Source: Triglochin maritima
Lineage: Eukaryota; Streptophyta; Magnoliopsida; Alismatales; Juncaginaceae
NCBI GenBank assembly: GCA_963682175.1
Contig: OY821771.1
Span: 37,716,201-37,780,200, forward strand
Direction: 5' to 3'
DNA length: 64,000 nt
The first letter of the stretch is position 1. Each line of letters starts with the position of its first letter. Both the position numbers and the translations under genes were made by a program. The notes beneath the pieces are model-generated. The model saw only the letters and a program-made list of their open reading frames with translations. It was not told where the DNA came from and searched no databases. Positions 33,784 to 47,206 of this stretch are shown here, in pieces.

Positions 33784-35635
33784 TGTTTAATCGTTTTAAA
33801 TTTAGACCGTAGGTGCTAGTTGGCGGTCTTAGGCCGCTGATTGGCGGTCTTGGAGTGTCAGATCGCCTCCAAACTTCACCAGATGCTTTCCCTTCCCCGT
33901 GTGAGTCTCCTGCAAGAAACGAAACTACAACACAAAAATTAAATCCACCCGAATCGTCCAAACCAGAGTCTGAACTGGCACCTCCCCGGCAACGGCGCCA
34001 AAAACATGTCCCCGGCAACGACGCCAAAAACTTGTTTAATCATTTTAAATTTAGACCGCAAGTGCGCGGCCACGATGAAGTGGTGGCAAGTACGGGTCGA
34101 TCCGCAGGGAGGTGAGTAGCTTCTGGTTTGTCAGAAATCAAGTGACGAATAAAGGGAGAAAAGATGTGATTACGCTAAAGCTAAACTACACTAAACTAAT
34201 AAGTACGAAATGCGAAAGAAAGCATGAAAGATTGGAAATCAGAAAGAGAAACCCCTAAGGGGTGTGGTGTGTGCATATATGAAGTGAAATAAGTGATGAA
34301 AGATGCATGTAAGCATGTATGTGTGTGTGTTGTGTGTGTCTCTTCATGCATAGGAAGTGTCTAAAGATGAGGCAAAACCTATCAATCCATTCACACAACA
34401 TATCGACAATTACTACTTGATGATTAACATAAGATTAGGCTCAACATGAGAAGTGTCTAAAGATATGGCAAGACTCTTCAAAACCATAAAATCATGTTAA
34501 GAACAAAGGTAAGCATGGGACGTGTCTAAATGTTATGGCAAAAACCATCAAAACAAAGTTTCTTCAATCAATCAAGCAAGCAAACACAAATACAAACACA
34601 TAACTAACATGTAGCATATTCAACAGGAAATTTCAGTCAATACACATGAGAAAACTAAGCATGGAAAGTGTCTAAATCTTATGGCAAAACCCATCAAAAT
34701 TCCCCAACATGTAGATGATTAAAATACCCCCAATGAACATACAAAACATGCAAGTCTACACAATAAAAAATTCATCAAACATCCAAACTTCACAATATAT
34801 ATGAACACCATCTCCACCCCCCAAAGGGGATGGATCTACTCACAACACATTATTCTAGGAATTAAACTAAAGAAGAAAGGAGACATTCTAACTAATTTAG
34901 CCTAAGATCAAAGAAATAAGACTAAACTAAACATGCATAAAAAAGAAACAATATGAGAACAAAATAATGAAAAATTATTTTATTAAATGACTCACATTAC
35001 TAGTAGCATTCTTCTCCACCTTGAGTTTTTGCTCCAAGACTTACTCCAAGTAGAGAGAATGCCACCAAGCAATGTGATTACAATAGAAGGTGAAGAGTTC
35101 TATTTATAGCCATAGAAAAAAGTTATCCGGGACAATCCCCCAGTATGAGACTAAATATATACCAGAAATAGACTAAATACACACTAACACACGACCCAAC
35201 GAAATCTTAGCGGATCCGGAGCAACCCGGACCGCCAATCAGCGGTCCCAGACCGCTCATTGGCGGTCTACAGGGTTTGGATCGCATTGGGCTTTCGTGTG
35301 GGCTTTTCTGGATGACTTTGTTTGATTTTGATGCATCTACTTCGCTTGTTGGAGCTCCGACCCGAATAGAATTGCCAAAATACTCTCTATGATGGTGTGG
35401 AGTATTCTTGTTTGCTCATTGGTCATTCGATCTTACATTCAGGTCATTCGATCTTGCATCGTAGTCCTCGAGTCTCTCAACTCAGTCTTTTTTCCTGTTT
35501 TTTGGTCTTTTTATGCCTCTTCTCCCCAAACCTATTTATTTCTGAAATTCGAACATAAAACTCGTTACGTAGCATTATTTAGGTGAAAGATAATGAATAT
35601 AAGATACAAATGTAAGCATGAAATGATGTCAATCA
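33784..35635 (-). mobile_element. LTR retrotransposon derivative with target duplication ATCAC (unit 2 copy)
   Basis: Same element as at 1-1790, with both ends visible. ATCAC at 33779-33783 and at 35636-35640 is a 5 bp target duplication. The element consists of about 34 bp of one LTR end (33784-33817), a small internal segment, the doubled PBS (33983-34000 and 34009-34026) and one complete LTR (34033-35635). Most of the second LTR and all of the coding region are gone. A piece near 33818-33850 resembles the GGCGGTC region of the LTR in inverted orientation, so the internal deletion was not simple. Confidence 0.85.
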
Positions 35636-35808
35636 ATCACTGAATGAACTTGTTTCCATTCGGTAAAAGTAGAGAAAGTCATCTAACACATTTGTTTTGA
35701 CCTATATAATTGTAACAGTGATAAAATCCTTCGAATTGTAACTCAGTTGTCTGTATGGTCAACACAAAATGCTGAATTAATCGAGCTCTTGCAATTTATG
35801 TTCTATGT

Positions 35809-36435
35809 TTGCTTATGGCCATACTTAGAATTATGATTCATCAGATGGAAAGGAATCAGCTTATTGCCACATTGGAGTCTATTTGGAGACTGGAGAAGTT
35901 GGGAGAGGATGGAAGTGTCGTTAAGGTTCGATTTGTTTTGTGTTTTGCCTTTTTTAAGACTTTGGATCGGCATATGTTGAAAAGGAAGGTTTGATTTTTA
36001 ATTATTGCAAGATTCGGATATTCTGAAGGGGTATATTTCCAAGATTCCGGACTTGGAAGCACAGTTGTTGCGACTTCAAAAGTTTCATACTCATGGACCA
36101 ACTCATTTGGTCAGTCACCTTGGTCTTCATGTCGATGGCACACAACCAAACGACACATATTTGTAAATATTGAACCATAACGCTTCAGGCAAACTACTAA
36201 TAATAGTTGGTTTATTTTTATGAGTGATTAGAATCCTATGTCGATTGATAATATTTGGTTTGTTTTTATGAGTGATAACCGTGGAACAAATTTTGATTCC
36301 ATTTTTATATGTTGCAGCTGACATTGAAGAAGATGAAAAGGAGATTGAGCACTCTTCCTTGCAAGCTAAGTTGGGCAAGAAGCTCCAGATATTGGATAAA
36401 CAACTAGAAGAAAAGGAGGTTACCATTTATGAAAT
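35809..36435 (+). pseudogene. Kinesin-4-like gene fragment, unit 2
   Basis: Same three exon-like blocks as 1964-2590. This copy keeps a consensus acceptor (TTGCAG, 36314-36319) before the third block, so it is closer to the ancestral state. It still lacks the motor domain and any complete frame. Confidence 0.45.
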
Positions 36436-38170
36436 TTGCTAAATATTATTGTTAACTTTTTTCATCTCAGCTATCTTATCGTGCTTACATTTCTGTGCTT
36501 AAGCTGCATTATGAAATGTGTAACCCTTGTTATGTCTATATTTCCATTTCTCATGTCTAAATCAGTCCAAACGAGTGTAAGTATTCATATTTTACATGAT
36601 AAAGAGGAGTTCCTTTTGTTGGCAGCAAGTGGATTAAAAATATACAAATGGTCAATGAGAGACGCGTAGTCCAGTATTCTACTAATTATGAGATTTGAAG
36701 CTTTGTTCTACAAGAAATGGTGATGTAGATCTAGATATTAGAATCTCCAACCTAGTTCATTTCTCTAAAGCTCTGCTTCACAAATGCACTTCATGAAATA
36801 TACTTTATATATGTATATCACCGCAAAATATTTTAATATGGGTTGTTTTGGCAAATATGATGTATAAGTGTACGACTACATTTGCAATTTGAATGAATAT
36901 CTTAAACAAGTTTTAAACAAATATATTTAAATGTTGCGGCAACAAGTAGCGAGTGGAACATGTTATAGGAGTTAGAAACCTGTCATGAGTAGCTTTGGTT
37001 AGTATGATAATGCAATTTAATTAGAGGGAAGATAATCAACAGTGCTAAAAGATTAGAACATTCTCAAGAATTTGTTATTGGACAAGAGGGTCTGGAAGAA
37101 GAACTATTTTCTTAAATTATGATTCTTTTGAGTTCATTTTTAACCTACTCAACTAGTTTGATATTAAATTTTTTGTTATTGTAAAGTCAATAGTGCTAGA
37201 TCTTGTCTTAAAAAGTGTCCAACAAAGAAAACGTACGTATAATGTGATGATATAATTTTGTTTTGCTATTATATAAGAAAAGAAGTCCTACACTTTGGCA
37301 AACTTCAGTATTGTCTCATGAAAAGTCCTACACTTATATATTCGAACGTCCAATCATCTATTTTTATCTAGACCATAATTTTCAAAATATTTGCTGAAGT
37401 TATGCCGATTTCTGAAATTTAGGTTCTAATTAGTTTGATGGTGTCTCCTGTCTTTGAAGTCTAGAGTTCTATTTGGAGTTGTTTGCTTGCTTGGTTATTG
37501 AGTTGTTTGTGAATTTTTCAGGGAGAAATTTGGTTACAAAATTTTGTAGTTGGATTTGTCTGTTGCGAGGACTTTGATTTTGGGTTCTTTGTTTTTTTTT
37601 CCTTTTTACTATAATTCTGTAGGTATTGCACCAGAGGAATTCGGTGTGAAATGATATTATGCTTACGTTCGATCGAAAGGTGACGGCTATGAGAATGGGT
37701 ACAAGGTATAAATGAAATCAGAATTAGCTGACTGTCACCACCGTGTTGATTGGGTTGTTAGTGTAGTTGTTTTACTAAAAGAATAAAAACTTTCATGCTC
37801 ATTCGATATTGATTGTTTATATAACTTGTCTGTAAATAGTTGATATTGTGATCTTATGAGGGAGGTTTGTATACTTGATGATATTTTGAGTTGTACATTG
37901 GTGTAAATTGTTATTTGATGACATGTTTGTGTTATTTGACAAAATTATATTCAAATTGTGTTATATAATTGTTTACAAGAATTTGATGTTCCCCAAATAT
38001 TATCATGTTACTTGCCATGTTGTAAATGATTTTTATGTGATGCTAAACTTCATAAGTGAGATTAACCGTTATCTTTGAAGTATGGAAATTTTAATTACTT
38101 TCATTTGGGAAAAAAAAGAGAAGCACAAATTAAGTGAGTGGTTTATTGAATGTAGAGAATTTATATTTTT

Positions 38171-38434
38171 TTGGTGAAAAAAACTTTTAGCCACGGGCGT
38201 TTTCCATGGCTAAAAGTATCTACATCCGTCACTAAAAGTATGTCATCTCCGCCAATTCTTCCCGCCAAAAACGTATCAGTGATGGTTGACATCCGTCACA
38301 TAATCCATCGCTAAAGCCTTTTAGTGACGTCGGAATCAGTGACGGTAATTATCCGTGGCTAAAAACGTGTAGTGACAGAATCTTGAATTTAGTGACGGTT
38401 TTTTCCGTGGCTAAAACCTAAAATTCTTGTAGTG
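38171..38434. mobile_element. CACTA-type terminal fragment or MITE, unit 2
   Basis: Same fragment as 4325-4588, with the terminus TTCTTGTAGTG at 38424-38434 and the same GCCACGG and GTGACGG subterminal motifs. Confidence 0.7.
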
Positions 38435-38436
38435 TA

Positions 38437-39838
38437 TAATGCGAAAGAAATCGAAAAATAAGCAATATAAATAGACCCCTATGGGGTAGAGAAAGAACGT
38501 GGAATTGAAAATGTGTAGTGTGTGTTCAAATGAGCTCATCAAAACATGTCAGACATGAAATCCATAAAACTCACATTCAACTTTACCTCCACATAAAATA
38601 AGATAAAACATTAGCATTAAAACATACAAGACAATAATTGAAATGAAGCAAATATGTTCAAATGCATAATGACTCAAATCCAACTATGTCTGCACATGAA
38701 ATAAGATTTATCACAATCATTAAAACATACAAGACATTAATTTGGATAAAGCCAACATGAGCATATGCATGCACATGTCTTGTTCATTTCTTCCACTCCA
38801 TCCTTATCCTAACCTCATCGTTCCCATAAAATAAGCCTACTAATCTAAGTATGTGCTAAGCTTCACTCAAGAGCATTAGCACATCAAAGAAAAGAGTGAA
38901 ACCCCATAAGATGGTTATGGAAACCATGTAAGGCTCAAATGATTAAGATTAACACACACTAATCCATCACATAATCAAATCACCTTCTTCTCCACCCCCA
39001 GTGGGGATGGACTACTCTGTACTCATCTTTATACTAAAGAAAGCATAAACACAAGAAGAACCCATAGTGTAAATAACTAAAAACAAGATTAAACAAACAA
39101 CAACATCAAAGGAATTGCATCAAAGTAAATACACTAAAGTAAAGAGGAAAAACAAAACTAGATTAAGAAACAAAAAATATAAAGTTTGCTCCACTCCAAC
39201 CCCTTTATTACACTACTTAAAATGAAACTAAAACCTACTCTAATGGGGGAAGGAGGAAGAAGGTAGAGATGAGCGATTACAATGGTATTCATAGACTAAT
39301 ACATGGTCAGGATTAATCTGTAAATAATCAGACGACTCTAAATCACATCTGATAGTCCAAGAATGCTCTGACCCGACAATCTGAACCGCAATCAAAATTG
39401 GAGAACATTTGGGCCATTTTGATCTGCCAGTGGCGGATCAAATGGATTCGATCGGTCTGAAATTTTGTGGCCCCTTTATTTCTTCATGTGGCACGTAGGG
39501 TGAAGTCCTGGTCTGCTGGATCGAATCACTTTGAGTTTAATTGGCAAAATACTGATATGATTCAAGTCATGTGTCACCATGTTTTGCACTTCATAATCAG
39601 GTCCCTCCAGGTTTGCACTTGAGTCCTCCTGATTTGCGATCCAGTCATCGTGCATTACAAATAGGTCAAGAACCTTCCAAATTAGTCCATACTTGTTACA
39701 TTTAGCTCATTTTTGCTCCATTTCTCTTCTTTTTTACCTAACTCCTGAAACACTACAAACAACAACTCGAGTAGCATAATATTGAGGTACAATAAAAGAT
39801 ATATAACATAAATATGATGCATGATATGCTACTAATCA
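38437..39838 (-). mobile_element. Diverged LTR of the same family, truncated, unit 2
   Basis: Unit 2 equivalent of 4591-5992, with a few substitutions and the same truncated left end next to the CACTA-type terminus. Confidence 0.65.
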
Positions 39839-39845
39839 AAAGAAC

Positions 39846-42045
39846 TACGCTCTTGGTTTTTTGCTCGGAGGGCCTAAAACACATTTTATTAGATTATCAT
39901 TTAAAGCAATAACTTAATAAGTTCACTTTATAATTAAACCAGTTACTTGAAACTCCAGGGTTTGTCTTGATTTTCTAAACTGCTCCCACATATTCGGAGT
40001 TATAAAGTTATAGTAATTGCATGGATTTCTGTCATGGTACTCTCTGAATATGTACTTGTTGGTTAACTTTGTTTTAAAGTCCCTCCAATAGAACAACATG
40101 TATGTTATCTACTTTTTCTTCAACTTGTCAGTGGATGGGAAATTAAAACTTGCCTATAACACGTTAACATTTTAAATTTCTATATATTAAAAGTTTGACA
40201 ACAACTAAAGAATATTACAATGGACTCATTACCTGTATGTCATCCTAGATTGAGCCTTTCAGTTTCTCATCAACTTAGGCCCAACTCAACAAACAGATGT
40301 CAATTTTGGACCACGCTAGGATCCCAAGATAATTATACAAGTTATCAAACATCATGCCTATCAGCTCAAGACGGTCATCAAACTCGATTGGACGTCTACC
40401 GTTTCTATTCGTTTTCCCCATGAATTCGTTCATGAGTGTAAGCCCTCGTGAACTGTAAGTCTTCGAGACCTCAGAATTTGATGGAGTGAGTTTCTTTTTC
40501 GGAGCCATGATACTATAAAAGGTAAAATGAAGATATTAAAAAGTAAAATCAAAACATTAAATGGTTATTATAATGTTCTAGAAGACATTTTGCACCTTTA
40601 CTATTTATTTTTGTTAACGGATTTTCAATCCATGTACCATCACAATGGTCATATCTAAACATATAAGTCTCAACATGTATTTTGTCATCTAGTGAGTTCA
40701 ACTTGGGTGTTTGGTTAGAGAAATGTGGTGTCCTCCATACTCGATCAGGCTATCATCTGATATACTTTTTTCTTCCCTTCCAAAACTTACTGACCATTTC
40801 TTATTAGATGGATCATATGGATCAACCAAAATAAAAGGTTTTCCTTTACATCATTCTTTCGAAAAATCAATTAAAGTGAACCCCAAGCCATCCACTCGAA
40901 CTCCAATTTTATTATTAACCCACTTGCATCTAAACACAAACACTTTGAATTTAAAAAAGTCTAGCTCTAGCTCCCATATGTCTTCAATTACACCGTAATA
41001 GGACATGTCGGCGTATACAAGATTCTTGTCTTTAGAACTAGATACATGCAAAGACTCTACTATTAAAGTGACTCACTGTTCTGAACACCACTTTTGACAT
41101 TTTCACAGACTGTGTAGAATGAATATCCATCGATATCATAGCCGATTGTAAGCCACCTTTTTGAACCTAGAGATGAATTTTTTTTGTGATTATTAATTAC
41201 TTGTTTATCACTCCATAAACGATTTCTTTCTTTTAAAAGCTCCATGTGTTCATTTAGATAGGGTTGAACTTCATTAGAATTGTACAACACATAGAAATAT
41301 GTTGTCATTAAGTTATTGTCATTTGGATTTAACATTTTCATCTCACACGTCCCTTTACCATCAGAACGTTCATCATAACGATTGTTCGGAGCTCCAATAC
41401 TTTTGATGTTTGCTAGGTATCCAGTGCAAAACTTAATAATCTCCTCAATTATGTATCCTTCAACAATCCTAGCATCTGGCCTTTGACGATATTTATAATA
41501 ACACTTTCATATAGCGCTCGAAAGGATACATCCACCTTAAAAAAAATAGGTCCACACAATTTAACTTATCTAACCAAATAAATAACTGGATGAATTATAA
41601 TGTCAAAAAAACCAGGTGGAAAATACATCTCAAACTGACATAATGTGACCACAATTTTATTCTGCAACTGATATAACTACACAAGATCGATCACTTTACA
41701 GCGAATCTTGTTAAAAAGGAAGAAAAATTTACTATGACATGTCTAACATGTTTCGGTAATATGGATCTCAGTGCTACATGTAACAATTGCTGCATTAGAG
41801 TGTGTCAATCATGAGACTTCATCCTTTAATTTGTCACTTGGGTCGAAATCTTTCTCAAACAAATGAACTTTTATTTTCCGAAAAGTCTGCACCGACATAT
41901 TGTGACACTGACTGCATGGACAATACGCCATGTCTCTGTCATTCATATTCTTTGAATGATTTTTGGAACTTCTAAGAACATATTCACCATGTTCTCATAC
42001 TCATCACTCAATCAGTTTGAAAGAATCCACTCTCGATCCATTTCA
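39846..42045 (-). pseudogene. CACTA TNP2-type transposase remnant, unit 2
   Basis: Same blocks as 6000-8200, including the DUF4216-like part at 40851-41051 and the preceding region at 41063-41341. It differs by scattered substitutions, shares the missing catalytic core, and so was already defective before the older duplication. Confidence 0.75.
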
Positions 42046-43429
42046 ATCTAAACATTAAAAAATGATAGTTATTATTGAAGAAAATAAATAAAATTTCAAT
42101 TTAAAAGAAGGTGTTCGTAGATGAGAAGATCCAGAGACATGAAGACGAGAAAAGAATGACATAGGAGAGAGGAGATGAAGTCCTTAATCTAGCGTGAGAA
42201 TAAGGAAGGTTAGAAACCTAACTAAGCAATCAAGGCCAAAGCAAGCCTAAAGTTCATTATAGGTCCTTAGCACTAGACGACGCCTAACTTCGAGGTCCCA
42301 CCGAGGACCACTAGTCTGTAGGAAATCAACAACTCGGAGGTTCCTAAAATCTCAGGGAGACTAGATAGTCAACGACGTTCGGTCCGAAATGGTCTTAAAC
42401 AATGAGGATCACTAGTCTGTAGGAAATCAAGAACCCAGAGGTTCCTAAAATCTCAGGGAGACTAGATGGGCAACGACTAAATAATGCATCCCAAACAACG
42501 AGCATATGATAAACAACGAGCATGATTTTAATTCCATTTCTTGTGCTCGTGACAATTCACCACCACCGTTTCGAAATAAGTTGGCTCTTCCTATTATTAT
42601 AATCATTATCACTCACGGGTGGTTCAATTCCACTTCTTAATTTATAACGTACAATATATTATTGCAACATTTACTTCAACAACATTTTCTAATCCATTAA
42701 TGGTTCTTAGTTTGAGTGATTTAAAAAGGTATCTGTTTTGTTGAACTCTTCTTACTAGGCCGGAAGTCTGCCTTCAATTAACCCACATAACATCATTACT
42801 TAACGAAACATCTCAATCAACAAACATTCCAAAACCTTTCTATTTGAACTAATGTTTATTATTAATTACAATGAGAAAACATTTCATTTTTCTAATCAAA
42901 GTAAACAAAAAAAAGTTACCAAGATATTACTTTACATGTAAAAAAATTTAAGGCTAAAAATTAGATCACACAAGATGAGTAGTAGGTAGGTGAAGCATGT
43001 AAATCTAACAAGGCATATACCGAACAAGGTGGAGTATTGAACGAAGGATGCGGTGGCTACGATGACAGTGGCTGTCGTGGAGGTTGCGGTGACGGTGGCT
43101 GTCGCTGAGGTTGCGGTGACAGAGGAAGCGGAGGACAAGGAGGTCGTGGAGGCTACAGTGGAGATCAAGGAGGTCGCGGAGGCTGCAGTGGAGGTCGCAG
43201 AGGCTGCGGTCGAGGAACTCGGGGGTTTGTCGCGGTGGAGGGGGCTAGGGTTTGGTCGGGGTCAAGGCGGTGGTTGTCGAGGTCGTTGTGGTGGATTTGG
43301 TCGGAGAACGGTCGCTGTGATGGATTTGGTCGCGGTGGAGGGGGCTAGGATTCGTTCACTGCGACTGTGTAGGGTTTTTGTTGGGATAAATAGTTTTGTT
43401 GGAATAAAATAAAAAACTAACTAAAGGCT

Positions 43430-43739
43430 CTAAGACGTCGGATATATGGTCCACCCGACGTTTATACCTCGACGTCTATTGGGATGGGATAATAGACGTC
43501 GGTTGTACCATATATCTGACGTCTATGGGTGGTAACCGTAAGGGTGTAGATGCCGGTCGCCATGCATTTCCCTCAATTGACGTCTATATCTCTCAATAGA
43601 CGTCGACCGTATACTTAGCCGACGTCTATAGGTATAGACGCCGACCGTAAACATAGCCAACATCTATTGGTATAGACGTCAGCTATGTATACGACTGACG
43701 TCTATTGCGGCGACAAGTATAGGTGTTTCTGCACTATTG
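43430..43739 (-). mobile_element. CACTA 5' end with GACGTC subterminal repeat array, unit 2
   Basis: Unit 2 copy of 9585-9894, with the same altered terminus. A substitution changes one repeat (CAACATCTA for CAACGTCTA). Confidence 0.75.
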
Positions 43740-45380
43740 AGAGTCGAACTTGATTACATTAATTTGGTTGATTTCGTTAGAATGGATTTGGAACCAGTCG
43801 TGGAGTAGTACATCCTTAGGGAAACAAATCTAATGACAAAACATAATATTGTGCAGGAATATATTTCTAGTTTATAAATTTCATTTTGTAATTGATGAAT
43901 AGATTTGTAGGAATGACTAGATGTGAGGCTTCACCACCGTACCTTAAGGGAGACGGTGTTTAGCGTAGACGTCGACGACGTCAGGCGCAGGATACCCCAC
44001 AGATAGCTGATGAGGCAGTTGATAGTGGGAATGTTCCTAGCACTTTGGCATCTGCAACCGATATTGGGGATGTTCCTAGTACAAGTAGCTCTCGTAGATC
44101 CACACAATCGCTGGATGACTGGAGTTTTACTATTCAACATGAGATGGAGTTCACACCGGAAGGTGTACCTATAGGAAAACACACCGAGTGCTTCTAGAAT
44201 TTTATTCGAACGAAAGCTCGGAGGACACAAGTATTGTATCCTTGTTATTCAGACAAGATTGATTTTATTAAGGCTCTTTTATTATGTGGTTTTTGGGCCA
44301 AGGAAATGGTGATGAAATCCCCCACCTCATCTCCTATAGGTGGCTGCCTCTTAGGTGTTTTTCATACACAAACAACACACCAAGCAAACACTCACCTCAC
44401 TCTTGTTCCAATGCAAGTCCTACTAACTAATGCGTGCTTTCTAATGAATGATTAGTTAAAGAGAGTACGTACCTTACGCCAACAATCTACGTCAGAAATC
44501 GTAAAATAAAAAATAAAAACGATGAATGGAAAGTCCTATATGATGAATGACTTAGAAAATATTGTCTTATCTTTTGTTATAGGTTATTAAAGGTCAAGTT
44601 GTTTAAAGGGGTCAATGAGTTATCATAATACCAACATATCTACAAACAATATGTAATTAATATTGAAAACTCAAAGAAACAAGGGAATTAACATTTAAAA
44701 TATTACAGGCAAGTATTAAAAAAATTACTTATATTGACGGAAAAACATGTTAAACACAAAATATCATGTTATTAATAACAATTGGGATTAAAATTTTATT
44801 AAATTTTTGGCAGAACCTCCCCAAAATTTTGCTATGTAAAAATCTTCAAATCCTGGGATTAACAAGAAAAATGTATAATATTCTCCACTACATCACATTC
44901 ACATTGCAAATTTTTAGTTTTATCGCGTAGATGCAAATTGGTTAAAAGAAAACTAGATATTTATAATTCCTTATAATGCAGACAATAGTCTTAGTTTGTT
45001 TTTGTATCATACATAAATACAAATGATTAATAAGATCAACAGATTTATGTGTCATCATCATATATTCCTCTGGATTAGCATCACTAAGCTAGTTTTATAT
45101 TTACTCAATATGTTCATCGATAAATAAAATAACTAAGAACAACAATGTCTTTATAAAAAAAAGTGCTCACAAGCTTGGAAGCTGAATAATGTAAATTTAT
45201 TTATTATATATAACAGCAAATCTGAAAATAAACAAACTAAGATCAAAGCCTTGGAATTCAAATAATGGGAACCTTATTATTCTCAAACCAATTGAACACT
45301 AAATTTGCTCTAAAATACAAATTAAAATAACCTAAAATGTATTTTTAAACGTAAACCAACTGAAATGTACTGGTACTAGT

Positions 45381-45953
45381 TCAAAACCCTAACGAAACCC
45401 CAACCCCAAAATAGTGGCCCAACCGGTGATCGAACCCTACAAAGAAGATGCGGAGAAGGTCACCTGAAGTGATGGCGGAGGAGATCGTGGAGTTCGCAGT
45501 TGTCGACGTCGCGAAGGAGGTCATGGTTGTCGAGCGCGCGGTGAAAGAGAGGCTGCGGTGCCAGAGGAAGTCATTGCGGTTTGGTCGGAGATTGGTCGCA
45601 AGGGCTAGGGTTTTGTCAGGGGGAGATTTTGCTGAATAAAGGATAAAATGAAATAGTTGCTCTTTCATATAAGTCCTATAGACGTCGGCCATAGCTTATG
45701 GCTGACGTCTATATGCATAGGGCATAGACGTCGGCTATACGCTATGACCGACGTCTATGGGTCGACGTCTATACGCTTTGGGCAATAAACGTCGCCTAAT
45801 AGAGGTCAGGTAAAAGCTTATTCAAATAACCAACGTCTAGAGGACTCTATAGACGTCGACTGTATTAATAGCCGACGTCTATACCTATAGACATTGGCTA
45901 TATGGGCGACCGACGTCTATTGGGTGATGATTATTTGCTATTCTGCACTAGTG
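45381..45953 (-). mobile_element. Second CACTA end, complete, unit 2
   Basis: Same leader-like block and GACGTC array as 11536-11955 but uninterrupted, ending in TTCTGCACTAGTG (45941-45953). The complement is a CACTAGTGCAGAA terminus. Inverted pairs such as TAGACGTCGGC...GCCGACGTCTA recur through the array. No transposase is linked to this end with certainty. Confidence 0.8.
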
Positions 45954-46499
45954 TTGGTTTGGTTTGACTTTATGTTTATGAATGTAAGGTGTGAATGTAT
46001 TATGTACATGGTTTTAAGGGCTGACTTGGTTTGATTTGGCTTTATGTTTATGAATGTAAGGTGTCAATGTATAATGTGGATGGTTTTAAAGACTAACTTG
46101 GTTTGGTTGGGCTTTATATTTATGAATGTTAGGTGTCAATGTTGGTTCCATGAAATATTAGAGTTGACTTACATGCTTGGTTTATGTTATGGATGTCTAT
46201 GCTTAGTTAATTAGAATGTTATAATGCTAGTGTTGTTGGCGAAATAAGATTGTTCATCACACAAACATATACATCCAACAAAGTCACCACACCCAGACAT
46301 ATGTAAGATGAAGTGTTGCGGGCTAAATAAGACATATAAATTGAACATAAAGTCACCACACTTAGACAACTACAACACCCAAAAAACTAAATAAAGCCAT
46401 CAACAACTAGAACCACAAGTAACAACCACAAGTCCCGACCACAAGTAACAACTACAAGTCCTCCATCCAAAAACATACAACACAACATTCATCAAACCA
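45954..46499. other. Spacer right of the CACTA end (unit 2 only)
   Basis: Contains three imperfect repeats of a block with GGCTTTATGTTTATGAATGT, then AAGGTGTCAATGTAT, at about 45970, 46040 and 46105 (period roughly 70 bp), then simple ACAA-rich sequence. No gene. Confidence 0.6.
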
Positions 46500-47206
46500 C
46501 ATGTCGTGACTTGAACACCAACCCAAACTCCACTACCGCAACCACTTCAACACCAACCCAATCACAATAACCACACATAAATTCAAAAACATACCGACCT
46601 TCTGGATGAAGCACTTGGACTCACCAATAAAAGTCTGGATGACACAAACTGAGGCCTTAATCTCCAGGCAAATCAAGTTTGTGTTCACTAAGTCATTCTT
46701 CAGCTCCTCCACCTTCCTGTCCAAAGACGTACTTTTCCAACACCATTTCATGGAACCTCTCCGCATGACTTCTAACGGCCATCCTAGCCCCTTCATCACC
46801 ATTAATCCAGCGAAAGAAGTCGCACTTCTTTCGATCAGGTTCCTGAAATCACATAAACATTTTATCAAACACTTGCAGTTTGCCTAAGTACACTAAAACA
46901 TTGGTCAACAAAATAGTAATTTCATACACTCCAATAGTGGGGGCAGCGCTAAAATCGATGCCTATATGATCACGCCTTCCAAGATGTGTAAAGTCGTGAG
47001 AGTGAATCACAATCACAAAGGGGACTTTGCTCACCAATCAGACGATCTGAGCGGCGACGAGCATTGGAGGTGAACGATGTGTCTACTGACTTTAGGGACG
47101 AGGTGCTGTAGTAGTTGGGGGTCTTCGAGTTAGAGGTGGAACTGAGGGAAATAGTCTCTGGGAGTGCAACTTCTTCTTTGCCTTTGTCAACCCGGTGGAT
47201 CGCCAT
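46500..47206 (-). pseudogene. GRF-type zinc-finger protein remnant (unit 2 only)
   Basis: The minus strand starts MAIHRVDKGKEEVALPETIS at 47206 and reads to PLCDCDSL and RHRF-RCP, interrupted by stops. After a splice acceptor (TGATTTCAG, about 46843) it resumes EPDRKKCDFFRWINGDEG, then a helical tail with further stops. C-C...RRF--CP...C-FF-W is the GRF zinc-finger pattern found in many small plant proteins, often as transposon-captured copies. Stops within the finger mean it is not functional. Deleted from unit 1. Confidence 0.6.

Larger units (their letters stand above)
1..33842. repeat. Tandem repeat unit 1 (older copy, with chromovirus insertion)
   Basis: First copy of a tandemly repeated segment. 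Position 1 aligns to 33843, and the alignment continues with an offset of 33842-33846 to position 11955. After a 4024 bp gap (offset 37869) it runs to the chromovirus insertion at 12185, then continues with offset 29441-29443 and finally 28910. Unit 1 is longer than unit 2 because it holds the 8428 bp insertion plus target duplication and 530 bp of LTR missing from unit 2, less the 4024 bp deletion; these numbers sum exactly. The true unit boundary is not visible because the window starts inside the array, so this division is arbitrary. Confidence 0.95.
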
